Below, piece by piece: positions 24,289 to 35,074 of a stretch of DNA of 64,000 nucleotides. The notes below the pieces were generated by a model, which saw nothing but the letters and a program-made list of their open reading frames with translations, made no database searches and was not told the DNA's origin. Location: NCBI GenBank assembly GCA_036346275.1, contig CM070725.1:45942104-46006103 (forward strand). Reading direction: 5' to 3'. The translations under genes and the position numbers were made by a program. This DNA is from Otatea glauca (taxonomy: Eukaryota > Streptophyta > Magnoliopsida > Poales > Poaceae). Positions within the stretch are counted from its first letter, which is position 1; each line of letters starts with the position of its first letter.

Positions 24289-26391
24289 ATGGATCATTTC
24301 CCCATCTCCGATTTCGGGATCGCTCCGGAGGACCTTGAATCCTTCCAAGATTTGTCAGCCGTACCCGAAACAGAAGCACCTGAAGAACATCATGGATAAG
24401 AAGAACCATCAGGCTCCATGACCATGAGTGCTTCTGGGTCGACATCCACTGGAGCGAAGAGAGCGAGGCAGACATCGAGAGTTTGGGATTTTTCGACAAG
24501 CAAGCGAGGACAGATCTGAAAGGAAAAGAGGTAAGAGTTGCTGTTTGTAAACAATGTCATCATGTTTTATCTGCAAAATCTCTGAGAGTGCAGGACACTT
24601 GCATAGGCATATTGAAAGTTGCAATGCGAAAATAGGAGCAATGCTATGAGAGCAGACACAACTAATATACAACCGGACGGTTCGGTCCAGAATCGGGAAT
24701 ATAGTGGCGATGTAGCTAGGCAATCTCTTGTACGCTTAATTGCATCACAGATTTACCTTTAAACTTTGGCGAGAGTGCTGATTTTGAAAATTACATTAAG
24801 CGTGCACATAATCCAAAATTTAGTAAAGTATCTAGACAGGACAACTAGTAGAGATGTAGTTAAGTATTACAATAGTTGTCGTGAAAATTTAAAACCATGT
24901 TCAAGATTTGCACATTTTCCATATCTTTGACTTCGACATATGGAGTGGTAGGGCTAAGCAAGATTGTATTAGCGTAGTTGCTCATTATGTCAACCAAAAC
25001 TCGCAACTAGAAAAAGAATTATAGATTTCAAACTAATTGATGTCGCATATACTTGGAGAGAATATTGCTTTGAGTATTATTAGGGTGGTGGAGGACTTTG
25101 GTCTCGATGATAAGATTTTTGCTATAACTTTAGATAATGCCTCCGCAAATACCTCCGCAATGAATATTCTCACTCCAATATTTGGTACTTATGTCAATCA
25201 TTTTGCTTCATCAACGTTGTGCTCGTCATATTATTAACCTTATAGTTAAAAGTGGACTTGCCCGTTAGAACGTTACATTGCACCTTTCCGTATGGCAATT
25301 TCTTTTATGAATCATTCTAATGCTAGAATAGCATCTTATAAGAATTTTGCATTGCAATGGGCGACGTCCAAGAATATTTGGTTTAGATATACCAATAAGA
25401 TGGAATTCTACTTACTTAATGCTTAAGAACCTTCTGCCATATAAGAGCACATTTGAGGTTTTCATTCAAACACATCACCCTCAACGTGATTTATTATCTG
25501 AAGAACATTGGTATGTTGCATCAAAGTTACTTCAGTTTCTTGAAGTTTTTTATGACTCCACAGTTGCTTTATCCGCAGTTTATGAACCCACATCTTCTCT
25601 AATTGTGCATCATATCTTAGATATGGCTACCCATTTTAAGAACAACGAAAATGACATGATTTTAAGAGATTCTGTCATCGCAATGAAATCCAAATATTTG
25701 AAATATTGGAAAGAAATTCCACTTCTATATGCCTTCGCTTTTATTTTAGATCCTAGAGCAAAACTTAGAGGATTTGGTAACGTCCTCTCCCTTTTAGGTG
25801 ATGTTCTAGGGGAAGATTATTCAATTTATTTTACTACTGTTCGTACTAAACTAACCGAAGTTTACAATAAGTACGAACAAAAGCATCAAGGAGTTCGTTT
25901 GCAACGACCTCCTGTACCTATCGCGGTAAGAAAAGATCGCGTGGGGCAAAATCGGGGTTCTTCTTCTTCTTGATGCGTGTTCTCGACGGTGGTGATACAA
26001 GCCACAGCCAACAAGTCTCCTCTGGGAACTATCTGCCTATATGGACAGCGACGCGTTGGATTACCAACAAGAAGGAGACGATGCCTTCAATATTGTTCAA
26101 TGGTGGCATGAGCACAAGCTAACATATCCCGTGCTATCCATATTAGTTCGAGATGTGTTAACTGTTCCAGTCTCGACGGTTTCCTCCGAGTCTGCCTTCA
26201 GTCTCTCCGGCAGAATATTGGAGGAGAGAAGAACAATCCTATCGAGTGATATGGTGGAGATGCTCATGACTATCAAAGACTGGGAACACGCTGATTCAAG
26301 AACTCAACATTCCGCTGAAAACCAAGAACTAGAGGAAGCCTTCGAAAATCTCTACCTCGACAATGACGAAGACCCTCCATCTACCTCTTAG
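24289..26391 (+). pseudogene. hAT transposase, frameshifted (hAT-3)
   Basis: The start at 24289 (MDHFPISDFGIAPEDLE) follows a ttgcag that may end a 5' intron, as in hAT-2. The first frame stops after about 36 codons. A BED zinc-finger remnant follows (CKQCHHVLSAKS near 24545, GHLHRHIESC near 24600). Long clean pieces are 25347-25973, with IPIRWNSTYLMLK, LEVFYDSTVALSAVYEPTSS and KYLKYWKEIPLLYAFAFILD, and 26041-26391, the hAT dimerisation domain with VQWWHEHKLTYPVLSILVRD, VPVSTVSSESAFSLSGRILE and ending EDPPSTS. Only a few small frame errors separate these pieces, so the parent copy was active fairly recently. It resembles RICESLEEPER-type proteins, but the context shows a transposon, not a domesticated gene. 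Confidence 0.88.
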
Positions 26392-26419
26392 TATGTATTA
26401 GAGGCTTAGAGCTTTAGTT

Positions 26420-26484
26420 GTACTCTTTTCTTTGTCAAGGTTTTCTCTAGATGAGTTTTACTTGACAAAGTTTTTAACGAGGCA
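26420..26484 (+). promoter_or_regulatory. 3'-end stem-loop module of hAT-3
   Basis: gtactctttt, arm ctttgtcaag (26430-26439), a 21-nt loop, arm cttgacaaag (26461-26470), then tttttaacgaggcaa. The 10-bp arms pair perfectly. An aataaa follows about 20 bp later. The cleanest copy of the module in the window. Confidence 0.8.
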
Positions 26485-26854
26485 ACCATCCAAACATTAA
26501 TAAAGCTCTTTGTTACATGTTCTACATTTTTTTGTCTCAATTTATTGTACGTCATTTTATGCTATTTTCTAACTCTACATATTTTTCCTAATTTTTCAAT
26601 ATTTTTCCTATTTTTCTCTATTTTTCCTATTTTTTTGCACACGGCACGGTGGCGACCCGAGGCCCACTGTGCCTATTCGGTTCCGGCCAAGACGGCACGA
26701 CCCATGCCCCGACGTGCGTGCACTGGGCCTCTACCCCGGCCCATGGGCGGGCACGGCACGGCACGACCGGGCCTTCGTGCCTAGATGGGCCGTGCCTCTG
26801 CCGGGCCGGGCCATGCCGTGCCGGGCCGCCCATCTGGCCAACTCTACTTGCATA

Positions 26855-27271
26855 CATGCATTTGCTTTAAGAGAGGTGCTTCTATTCATTTTTTTTAAGT
26901 TATATAAATGCTAAAACAAAATAAGTGGTGAAGCTGACTTTTTATTCTTCACTTGCATCTTGTACAAACTTGTATCGAGAAGAAACTGATGGAAGCACCG
27001 CTCCGCCGGCGCCGAGACGACTCCGCTAGTAGGCCTGACTTGTGCACCTGGGCTTGCATGCCGGCGCGTGGAGTTTGTGTGGTCGCCCCAACCCATGCGC
27101 GGCTGCACAGTCCAGAGCGCACTTTTGCACGTAGCCCGCCCGTACTAAACGCGCAGGCACACGGAACGTCGTGCAACCGCCGAGCGTAACTAGCCCCACT
27201 GCGCCGCCCACCGGCACCACGCCATCCGGCCTGCAACCCGATCAGCCGCCCGCCAGGCACCGTGGTCCGTC
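26855..27271. other. Spacer between hAT-3 and Copia-1
   Basis: GC-rich in its second half; no gene recognised. It ends at the gttca target site of Copia-1. Confidence 0.5.
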
Positions 27272-27276
27272 GTTCA

Positions 27277-27495
27277 TGTTGGGAAACCACGTGGCCCAAT
27301 AAAAAATCTACGATGGTTCTTTAGCTGAAATCCTAGGTGAACGCTATATAAGGAGGAGGGGGTCCCTCCTATGTACAAGAATCACAAAAGCAATAAAGAA
27401 TTCCGTCGTCGCTCCCCATATACCTGTGTCTCTCTCTGTTCTCCACTTTAGATCTGCTGGGAACCCTGACTATTCGATAGCGAGGTTCCTTAACA
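27277..27495 (+). repeat. 5' LTR of Copia-1
   Basis: 219 bp, TG...CA. It contains a TATA box (gctatataaggagg, about 27343) and aagcaataaagaattcc, which supplies an AATAAA signal. Pair of 33678-33897. Confidence 0.93.
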
Positions 27496-28560
27496 CGTTA
27501 TCGCGCCGAAGCTCACCGAGTTCGTAATTGAAAAGGTGAAAAGGTGAGAATTAGCGATTGAATCTAATCGGTTCTTTTCTATGCACGCATCTATCCTACG
27601 TGACACGGTTACACGAAGAACGCCGCAACTACCCGCAAGACGGCCACGAAGACACAATTTGCAGACACATCCAAAAGAAAAAATTGCGATGTCGGCGATC
27701 GCGCGACGCAGAACGGCCGGCCACCACCTCGGCGGGCGTGCATGGAGCCGCCGACCTCGCGCCGGCCGTCGCCTCGGCGCGCACGGCCGCCCGCCCGGCC
27801 GCCGCTGCCGCTGCGCCGCACGCCTGCCCGAAGCCGACGCCGCGAAGACTTGCCCGAGGCGGCCGCCGCCGTGCTCGCCACAAGACGCCGTCCACCACCG
27901 GCCGCAGCGCTTCGCCTCGGCTCAGCGGCCCGCTCCGCCGCCGCCTCGCCGCCGAGCCGCCTCGCGCCAGCGCTGGCGCGCTAACCGCCGCCGCGACCCG
28001 CCACGCCCGACTTGCGATCATCGCGGCGCGCCTGCAGACCGCCCGACTAACTCGGCTCCGACGCCAAGCACCGGTGGCCGCCCACCGCCACCTCGAATGC
28101 GCCGCTGCAATAAGCGCGAAAAGGAAGAGGCGCGAGCACGGAAGGCAAGGAGGCGCGACGCACGGGGAGGCGGCGCGGGCGATTGGGGAAGGCGGCGCGG
28201 GCGCATGGGGAAACCCTAGCCGCCAGGGTTTTTGTGGGCAGCGCAATGGGCCATAGCCCCATGAGGCCGGTTCGGCCGAAAAAAAAGAAAAGAAAAAGAA
28301 GAAAAGAAAGAAAAGAAAAAGAAAAATGGCTAGAAAATTTTGGAAAAATTGCAAAAAAATTTTGAAAAAATTGTCAGAAAATCAAGAAGATTCATCTGGC
28401 TCTGTTTTTAACTTTTCTATCTTTATTTCTCTGTTTTATGAATATTCTTTATAAACTTTGAATCCATTGCTTTATTTTATATTCTGCAATGCATAGCAAT
28501 TTATGCTTTTGCAACCATTTTCTATTAGATTACACGCAGTAATCTAATGTCAGAATTTTT
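27496..28560 (+). other. Leader of Copia-1 with GC-rich block
   Basis: About 1 kb between the 5' LTR and gag. 27680-28230 is strongly GC-rich and stays open in several frames on both strands, giving Ala/Arg/Pro-rich products without domains. This is best read as non-coding leader. It turns AT-rich with polypurine runs after 28280. Confidence 0.65.
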
Positions 28561-28566
28561 GAAAAC

Positions 28567-29624
28567 ATGCAGATGTTCGGCATCGTGAATCGTGAGTTTG
28601 AAGAACTGGCCCTGCACGGTCAGAACTACCTCACTTGGGCATCGGACATGAAGATCGTTCTTGGGGGCAAGAAGCTCCGCGGCGATTGGTCTAGGGTCCT
28701 CGCAGACGCGAGACCGATCGCCGAGCGTAACGATCAAGTCTCGCATTTTCTCAGCACCACCTCTCACCACTTTGAAGAACGAATACATGGTCGAGGAGAG
28801 TGCACATGAGCTTTGGACTGCACTTCAGAAGCGGTTCGAAAAGCTCAAGTACACCATCTTGCCCCAAGCACAGCAAGATTGGGTACGCCTTGAGGTTTGC
28901 AGACTTTAAAACAGTGGCCGAGTACAATTCTACCTTGCACAGAATTTGTACCAATCTCTCCCTATGTGGCAAGAAGATCACTGATGAGGAGAAGATTGAG
29001 AAAACTCTCTCCACCTTCCACCCTAATGCTATCCAGAGTGCACGCAGCTATCGTCAGGACGCATACAAGGAGTATAGCGAACTGATTGATGTAATGCAAG
29101 TTGCGGAATCGCAAGACGATGTTCTACGCAAGAACTATGTCTCGCAGCCACCTGGACGAGGCACTGGCACAGAAGTCAATGCCAATAGCTACAAGGTGAG
29201 AAAGCCCATTAACAGAAAGAAGGGCAAGCAGGGTGGGAAAGAGAGGACTCAGGCCAAAGGAAAGTCCAAAGCCCCAGTGAAAAAGGATGACAAAGAAAAG
29301 GCGCACGCCAAGCCGTATGGACAGCAGAACCAAACGTGCTTCAGGTGTGGCACTTGGGGACACTGGTCGAAGATATGTCGAGAATCCAAGGAAGTGATCA
29401 ACGCATATCAGGCTAAGAGGAAGGCAAAAGAAAACGCCCCCGCAGAGGCGCACTTCGCCAATATCGGTGATGATGATGCCATGGATGAAGATACCCCACT
29501 TGTCTCATCCTCACAGAATAGCCTGGACATCGACGCTGCAGCCAATATTATGGCAAATGAAGAGAAAACTTCTGTCGATGACATAGAAGCAGATATTAAT
29601 GCATATTTTACATATTCTGTTTAA
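28567..29624 (+). pseudogene. Copia-1 gag, frameshifted
   Basis: UBN2-type gag. The N-terminal part (28567 on, with EELALHGQNYLTWASDMKI) changes frame near 28.70-28.75 kb (EYMVEESAHELWTALQKRFE) and again near 28.88 kb. From there a clean frame runs to the stop at 29624 through EYNSTLHRICTNLSLCGKKI, a Lys-rich linker and a CCHC zinc knuckle (CFRCGTWGHWSKIC, 29337-29378), then an acidic tail. Gag forms the particle shell and binds the RNA. A separate stop ends gag well before pol. Confidence 0.85.
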
Positions 29625-29827
29625 TGCATTTTTTTTAAATTATGGTTGTTAGCATTTTCTTTGAATAATGAATTGTAAGCTCTAGAAGAGCATACTTCCC
29701 TCATGAATAAATATGAAATTTATTCTTTATTCCAGTATTCTTTAAATTTGCAAGCAATATTTGGATTATTTTGCCTCTATCTGATTAGAATTATATTTCT
29801 TTGATCTAGAAATCGTGTAGCGCCCAA

Positions 29828-32800
29828 ATGGAAGAGATATGCATTGTTGATAGTGGCACAACAAATACCATCTTAAGAGAGTCTAAATATTTCCAATCGA
29901 TCACGAAGAATGCTGGAAAGATTACTACGATCGCAGGAAGCGACTCATATGTAATCGGCTCAGGAAGAGCCACTATTATATTGCCTATGGGTACAACTTT
30001 GGTAATTGAAGAAGCCCTTTTGTACCCTGAAACAACGCGCACTCTCTTAAGCTTCAAAGACATCCGCGCCAATGGTTTTCATGTAGAAACCAACGAAGAA
30101 AATGGCAAAGAATACTTGTGCATTGTGAAGCACGCGGTATGTGAAAAAATGGTATTAGAAAAATGTTCCTCATATGAATCTGGGTTGTACTACACGAATA
30201 TTCATGCACCCAAAATGTATACTTCCTTGAAGACTGTTTTTAGAAGCTCTGAGTTATTTTCTTTATGGCATGGTAGATTAGGTCATCCTAGTCTTAGAAT
30301 GATGAGAAATATAGTGAACAACTCACAAGGTCATGGTATTAATGTTAAAAATTTCCCGAATCACGAAGATTTTGTGTGCCCTGCATGTGCCACCGGGAAA
30401 TTAATAACTAGACCCTCTGTCATGAAAGTTCAAAGTGAAATCCCTACATTCCTGGAACGCATCCAGGGGGATATTCGCGGCCCGATTCAACCCTTGTGAG
30501 GGCCGTTTCGATACTTTATGGTGCTCATCAATGCTTCCTCGAAATGGTCGCATGTATGCTTTTGTCAACAAGAAACCATGCTTTTGCAAAGCTGATCTCG
30601 CAGATCATAAGAATTAAGAATGCTTTCCCTGATCATCGCGTGAAGTCCATCAGAATGGACAATGCCGAGAATTTACTTCAAAGGCATTTGATGATTATTG
30701 CACGCAAGCAATGGGATAGCGCTTGAGCACTCCGCACCGCACGCCCACACGCAGAATGGACTAGCAGAAGCACTAATAAAGAGAATTAAATTCATTGCCA
30801 GACCGCTTTTGCAAAGTTGTAACTTGCCCAACACTTGTTGGGGATATGCAGTCCTGCACGCAGCAGCTCTTATCAATTTCGCATCGTCGCCTACAACATC
30901 CATTCTCCTATGCAGCTTGTGCACGGGTCATCCCAAGATCTCCCATCTCAGGAAATTTGGGTGTATGGTATATGTACCTATACCACCCCCTCAGCGGACT
31001 GCAATGGGCCCTCTCCGCAAGTCTGGGATATACGTTGGTTATGAGAGTGCATCCATAATCAGGTATCTGGAACCCATGATCGAGACTTGCATACACTCGA
31101 TTCACCGATTGCATCTTTGACGAGGATCGCTTCCGTCATTAGGGGAGGAAATCAACCTTTGGATAAAAATGCCGGAAATCATATGGCATTCCACCGATCC
31201 CGCACATGATCCTCGCACTAATGAAGCAAATCAAGAAGTCCGTAAGATAATTGATTTGCGAATTTAGCAAATGAACTGCTGATCATTTTTGTGATCTCAA
31301 GGGCGTGGTTAAGTCGCATGTACCCGCAAGGAATGCACCGAGAGGGTGGAAATACCAAAGAAAATAGAAGGTATCCTCACTGCTCGAAGCCTCAAAGAAA
31401 AGAATAGAAATCTGCTCTCAAACCCAAAGTACCCGAGACGCCCTGAGAAAATCAAGCAGAGGACTTACCACAACCAATCACGAAAATACCCCAAGGAAAG
31501 AAGGGGGCAGCTTGAGACTGCCCTCAAAAGAAGCCAACAGAAAGGCAATTCCTGCACTTGAATCTTTCACTACAGAAGCCACCAAAATAATGTGTGCGCA
31601 CACATAGGCGATGAAAAGCTAAAGGAACTTGCTCCTGCGATAGGGAAAAGCAGCGAAGAGCAAGTAGAAGTGCATGAAGCACCCCATGAAGAAATGGCCA
31701 TAAACTTTATAATAACAGGAGAATCCTTGAATAGAGCAACAGCCAATGTTGATGCATACTTCGCAAAGATGATTGCCTCGATCATTGATCATGATCACGA
31801 GCCTGCATCTCTCGCAGAGTGCAAGAAAAGGCTAGATTGAGAAGAATGGAAAAAGGCAATCACTGCAGAGTTAGTCTCTCTGAACAAGAGAGAGGTGTTT
31901 GGGCTCGTATGCCGCACACCTCCCCATATAAACCCCGTAAGTCACAAATGGGTCTTTGTTCGGAAGAGGAATGAAAACAACGAAGTTGTAGGTACAAGGC
32001 AAGGCTTGTAGCTCAAGGTTTCACTCAACGTCCTGGAGTTGATTATGAAGAAACCTATTCTCCGGTCATGGGAGGAATTACCTTTAGATATTTGATCTCA
32101 ATGGCAATCAACTTGAAGTTGAGAATGAAGCTAATGGATGTTGTCACAAAGATATTTGTATGGAAACTTGGATTCGAGATATACATGAAAGTACCTAAGG
32201 AATTCCTATCCCAACCAAGACGGAGCAAATAGAAACTCAGACAGTGTGAAATTGGAGAAATCACCGTATGAGTCAAGCGATAGGGAAGAATATGGTACAA
32301 TCGCTGAGTGACTTTCTCTCAAGAAAGGCTACACAAACAGCGAAGATTGTCCATGTGTGTTTATACAGCGATCCCCGAATGGATTCTGTATAATCTCCGT
32401 CTATGTAGATGACTTGAACATCATTGGGACGGATGAAGAAATTGAAGAAGCATGCTCATACTTGAAGTCTGAGTTTGAAATGAAGGACTTGGGTAAAACC
32501 AAGTTTTGTTTAGGCTTGCAGCTTGAATATGTCCAAGGAGGAATCTTGGTACACCAATCAACCTACACGCAGAAAGTGTTGGAAAGGTTTGGATTTGAAA
32601 AAGCATATCCTGCGAAGACTCCAATGGTCAAGGTCACTCCAAGCGCATCTAGACCCATACTGCACCTAGAGAAGAGGGGAGGAAGTCCTGGGAGCAGAAT
32701 TCCCATATCTGAGTGCAGTTGGAGCGCTCATGTACCTTGCGAATAGCACCAGGCCAGACATTGCGTTCGCTGTGAATTTGCTAGCCCGGTACAGTGCAGA

Positions 32801-33431
32801 ACCCACCAAAAGGCATTGGAAAGGGATCAAAGATATTTTCCGTTACCTCCAAGGAAGCAAAGATTTTGGTTTGTTTTTCAGAAGAAACAATGAATTGAAT
32901 TTGGTTGGCTACGCCGATGCTGGGTACTTATTAGGCCCGCATACTGATAAGTCCCAAACTGGCTATATTTTCCTATGTGGAGGAACAACAATTTCTTGAA
33001 AGTCGTCTAAACAGACTCTTGTCTCAACGTCGACAAACCACTCGGAAATCATCGCTTTATATGAAGCATCTCGTGAATGTGCATGGCTCCGAAGAATGAT
33101 TCACCACATCCAGAAATCATGTGGCTTGAACATTGAGCAAACTCCCACGATAATCTATGAAGATAATGCAGCTTGTGTTGCCCAAGCACATATGGGTTAT
33201 GTGAAGAGCAATCTCACGAAACATATCAACCCCAAGTTCTTCTATGCTCCCGAATTGCATAAGATGAACGAGATCAAGATATTGCATATTAAGTCATGTG
33301 AAAATCTTGCAGATTTGTTAACTAAATCACTTCCAGCATCTACCTTTGAAAGGTGCATTAAAGGAATTGGAATGATGAGACTTAGAGAAGTGCAGATTTC
33401 AGGGGGAGATATTTCACATACTCCCACTTGA
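29828..33431 (+). pseudogene. Copia-1 pol (protease, integrase, RT, RNase H), multiply broken
   Basis: Protease with DSGTTNTIL (29849 on), the GAG-pre-integrase motif LWHGRLGHPS (about 30265) and the start of integrase are in one frame to a stop at 30499. Integrase continues in other frames (HAHTQNGLAEALIKRIKFIA near 30.75 kb, GCMVYVPIP near 30.96 kb). RT follows (HKWVFVRKRNENNE near 31.95 kb, YVDD at 32402-32413, FEMKDLGKTKFCLGLQ), then RNase H (STRPDIAFAVNLLARYS, SQTGYIFL, KSSKQT, YEDNAACV, LADLLTKSLPASTFERCI) ending 33431. The domain order protease-integrase-RT-RNase H is Copia. There are at least five frame breaks. Confidence 0.88.
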
Positions 33432-33498
33432 ATCTCGAACATGAATTATGAATACCCAACATGAATATCGAAGATTAGCAATTGAAGTTAGGTGAATT

Positions 33499-33559
33499 GT
33501 ACTCTTTTTCCTTAGCAAGTTTTTCATGAAGTTTTCTTGCATAAGGTTTTAACGAGGCA
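33499..33559 (+). promoter_or_regulatory. 3'-end stem-loop module of Copia-1, first copy
   Basis: gtactctttt, arm ccttagcaag (33510-33519), T-rich loop, arm cttgcataagg (33536-33546; one bulged base), then ttttaacgaggca. It lies after pol and before the 3' LTR. Confidence 0.75.
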
Positions 33560-33588
33560 ATTCGTGCAACATAGTAAGCGTATGCTAT

Positions 33589-33644
33589 GTACTCTTTCTC
33601 CAAGTATTTTTTCCACTGGGTTTTCCTGGAGTTTTAATGAGGCA
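33589..33644 (+). promoter_or_regulatory. 3'-end stem-loop module of Copia-1, second copy
   Basis: gtactctttctccaag, a loop containing ccactgggtttt, arm cctggag, then ttttaatgaggca. A more diverged second copy, 30 bp after the first. Confidence 0.65.
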
Positions 33645-33677
33645 TATGCATCTCGCGGCAAAGGGTCCGAGGGGGAG

Positions 33678-33897
33678 TGTTGGGAAACCACGTGACCCAA
33701 TAGAAAGCCCACGATGATCCCTTAGCCGAAACCCTAAGTGAGCGCTATATAAGTAGGAGGGGGTCCCCCTATGTACAAGAATCACAAAAGCAATAAAGAA
33801 TTCCATCGTCGCTCCTCATATACCTGTGTCTCTCTATGTTCTTCACTTTAGATCTGTTTGGGAACCCCGAACTATTCGATAGCGAGGTTCTTTAACA
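33678..33897 (+). repeat. 3' LTR of Copia-1
   Basis: 220 bp, pair of 27277-27495, with the same TATA (gctatataagtagg, about 33744) and AATAAA (aagcaataaagaattcc). Followed by gttca. Confidence 0.93.
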
Positions 33898-33902
33898 GTT
33901 CA

Positions 33903-34389
33903 GCCATCCAGGTGCTCGCGCGATCCCGCCTCGCGCCCTCACCACATCGCGGGGGCGCGTGGAGATGCACCGCGCGACGTGCGTGGCGGACGCGATGCTA
34001 ATGCCGTTTCATTTGCACGATACAATCAACTTGCAAAGTGGTATAGCAGTTCGTTGGAATCTCTTCACGTTTACGACCGTTACCCGCCATTTGGCTAGAG
34101 CTGCTTCAATTAATGCAGGTTTTTCCCATGGAGTGATCACGATGCGTTCGCGATCCGTATCAGCGGCAAAGCGCTCATTGTCCAGGTAGAGAGTACTACT
34201 GTACGCACATGGTCGGTTCCCGGATTCTTGCGCTTCGGTTGCAATCCCCGTGTGTTGAGTACGCTATTACCTTGGTTTAGCAATATAAGATGTATTTTGA
34301 ATTTGAGAAATACTATATAACGGTATACCGTTACTCTCTAAAACAACGGCACACCACGCCAAAGCTGTTTGTTTGTACGCGTAGCGCAG
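33903..34389. other. Spacer between Copia-1 and the HIPP relic
   Basis: No gene recognised. 34281-34345 contains aatataagatgtattttgaa, a fragment of the M1 MITE left end. Confidence 0.5.
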
Positions 34390-34948
34390 TACAGGGTGTC
34401 CGTCGTCGGCGACATCGACAGCCGCCGCCTAGTGAAGAGGCTCGCCAAGGTCGACAAGATCGCCGAGGTGATCTTGAAGCCACCACCGAAGGGGGAGAAG
34501 AAGAAACGAGATGGCAGCGGCGGCGGCGAGAATGGCTACAAGCAGGCCTCACCCGCCAGTGAGAAGAGTGGAGCCGGCGACACAAAACACGGCTCCAACG
34601 ACAGACGCACACTCAAGAGAGAATGTGTCGAGGCCAAGAACGGCAAGGATGGCAATGGTGATGCCATTGGCAAGGCTGCTCCTACTGGAGTTTCCAGGGC
34701 TACGATGGGAAGGCGGCCATGTCCATGTGCTACCACCGGGCTGAGCCAGCCATGGCTGTGCCCATGCATCTGCCATACCATGTAGCCAACTGCACAATGC
34801 CTCCTCCGCCGTACGGTATTGGTGGGTGTATTACGCAGTGCCGCCGCCATCACACTGTCGTCGTCTTCCAACTGTCCGGTCGCAGCCGACCAGGTTCGTC
34901 GATGAGGACTTGTTCAGTGACGACAACACGACCGTCGGCTGTCGCGTG
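34390..34948 (+). pseudogene. Heavy-metal-associated isoprenylated plant protein (HIPP), 3' exon only
   Basis: After a splice-acceptor-like gcgcag (to about 34389) the plus strand encodes YRVSVVGDIDSRRLVKRLAK, then VDKIAEVILKPPPKGEKKK: the second half of an HMA metal-binding domain followed by the usual Lys-rich linker. The frame shifts near 34690 (to GYDGKAAMSMCYHRAEPAMA) and again near 34820 (to VYYAVPPPSHCRRLPTVRSQ). The last frame ends FSDDNTTVGCRVM and a stop at 34948, a CaaX-like isoprenylation end as in HIPPs. The first exon with the CxxC metal site is not found upstream, where spacer and Copia-1 lie. A dead gene on two grounds: two frameshifts and a missing exon. The HIPP assignment is from motif order and the C-terminus. 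Confidence 0.7.
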
Positions 34949-35074
34949 ATGTGAGGAACCTCGATCGGTGCGGTGCCGTCGATTGATTTGCTCCTCAGTT
35001 TTGTTCCAAACTGATGTGCATTCTTGTTATTGTTTTATTCGAATCAATGGAGCTCACAAAAGTATGATCAAGCT
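34949..35074. other. Short spacer 3' of the HIPP relic
   Basis: Nothing recognised. Confidence 0.4.

Larger units (their letters stand above)
23570..26846 (+). mobile_element. hAT DNA transposon hAT-3, complete (3.28 kb)
   Basis: The perfect 8-bp duplication cttgcata flanks it at 23562-23569 and 26847-26854. The left end starts tagagctgtccatatgggcg; the right end, on the minus strand, starts tagagttggccagatgggcg: good terminal inverted repeats. GC-rich subterminal zones (23580-23960 and 26640-26840) carry gggccgtgcc/ggcacggccc-type repeats. The transposase frame is on the plus strand. The best preserved of the three hAT copies. Confidence 0.92.
27277..33897 (+). mobile_element. Ty1/Copia LTR retrotransposon Copia-1, complete but broken (6.62 kb)
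   Basis: LTRs at 27277-27495 and 33678-33897, both starting tgttgggaaaccacgtg and ending ttaaca. The 5-bp target duplication gttca is perfect (27272-27276 and 33898-33902). Between the LTRs lie a GC-rich leader, gag, then protease, integrase, reverse transcriptase and RNase H in Copia order. A polypurine stretch gggtccgagggggag precedes the 3' LTR. By eye the LTRs differ at some 20 or more positions of 220, mostly C/T and G/A changes, so the insertion is old. Confidence 0.93.

Noticed and set aside
24289..26391. Domesticated RICESLEEPER-like host gene
   Set aside because: It lies between perfect hAT ends with an 8-bp duplication and has frame breaks, so it is a transposon copy.
27558..28256. 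232-codon frame and antisense 241-codon frame before Copia-1 gag
   Set aside because: Same composition effect; no family match, and it lies in the retroelement leader.
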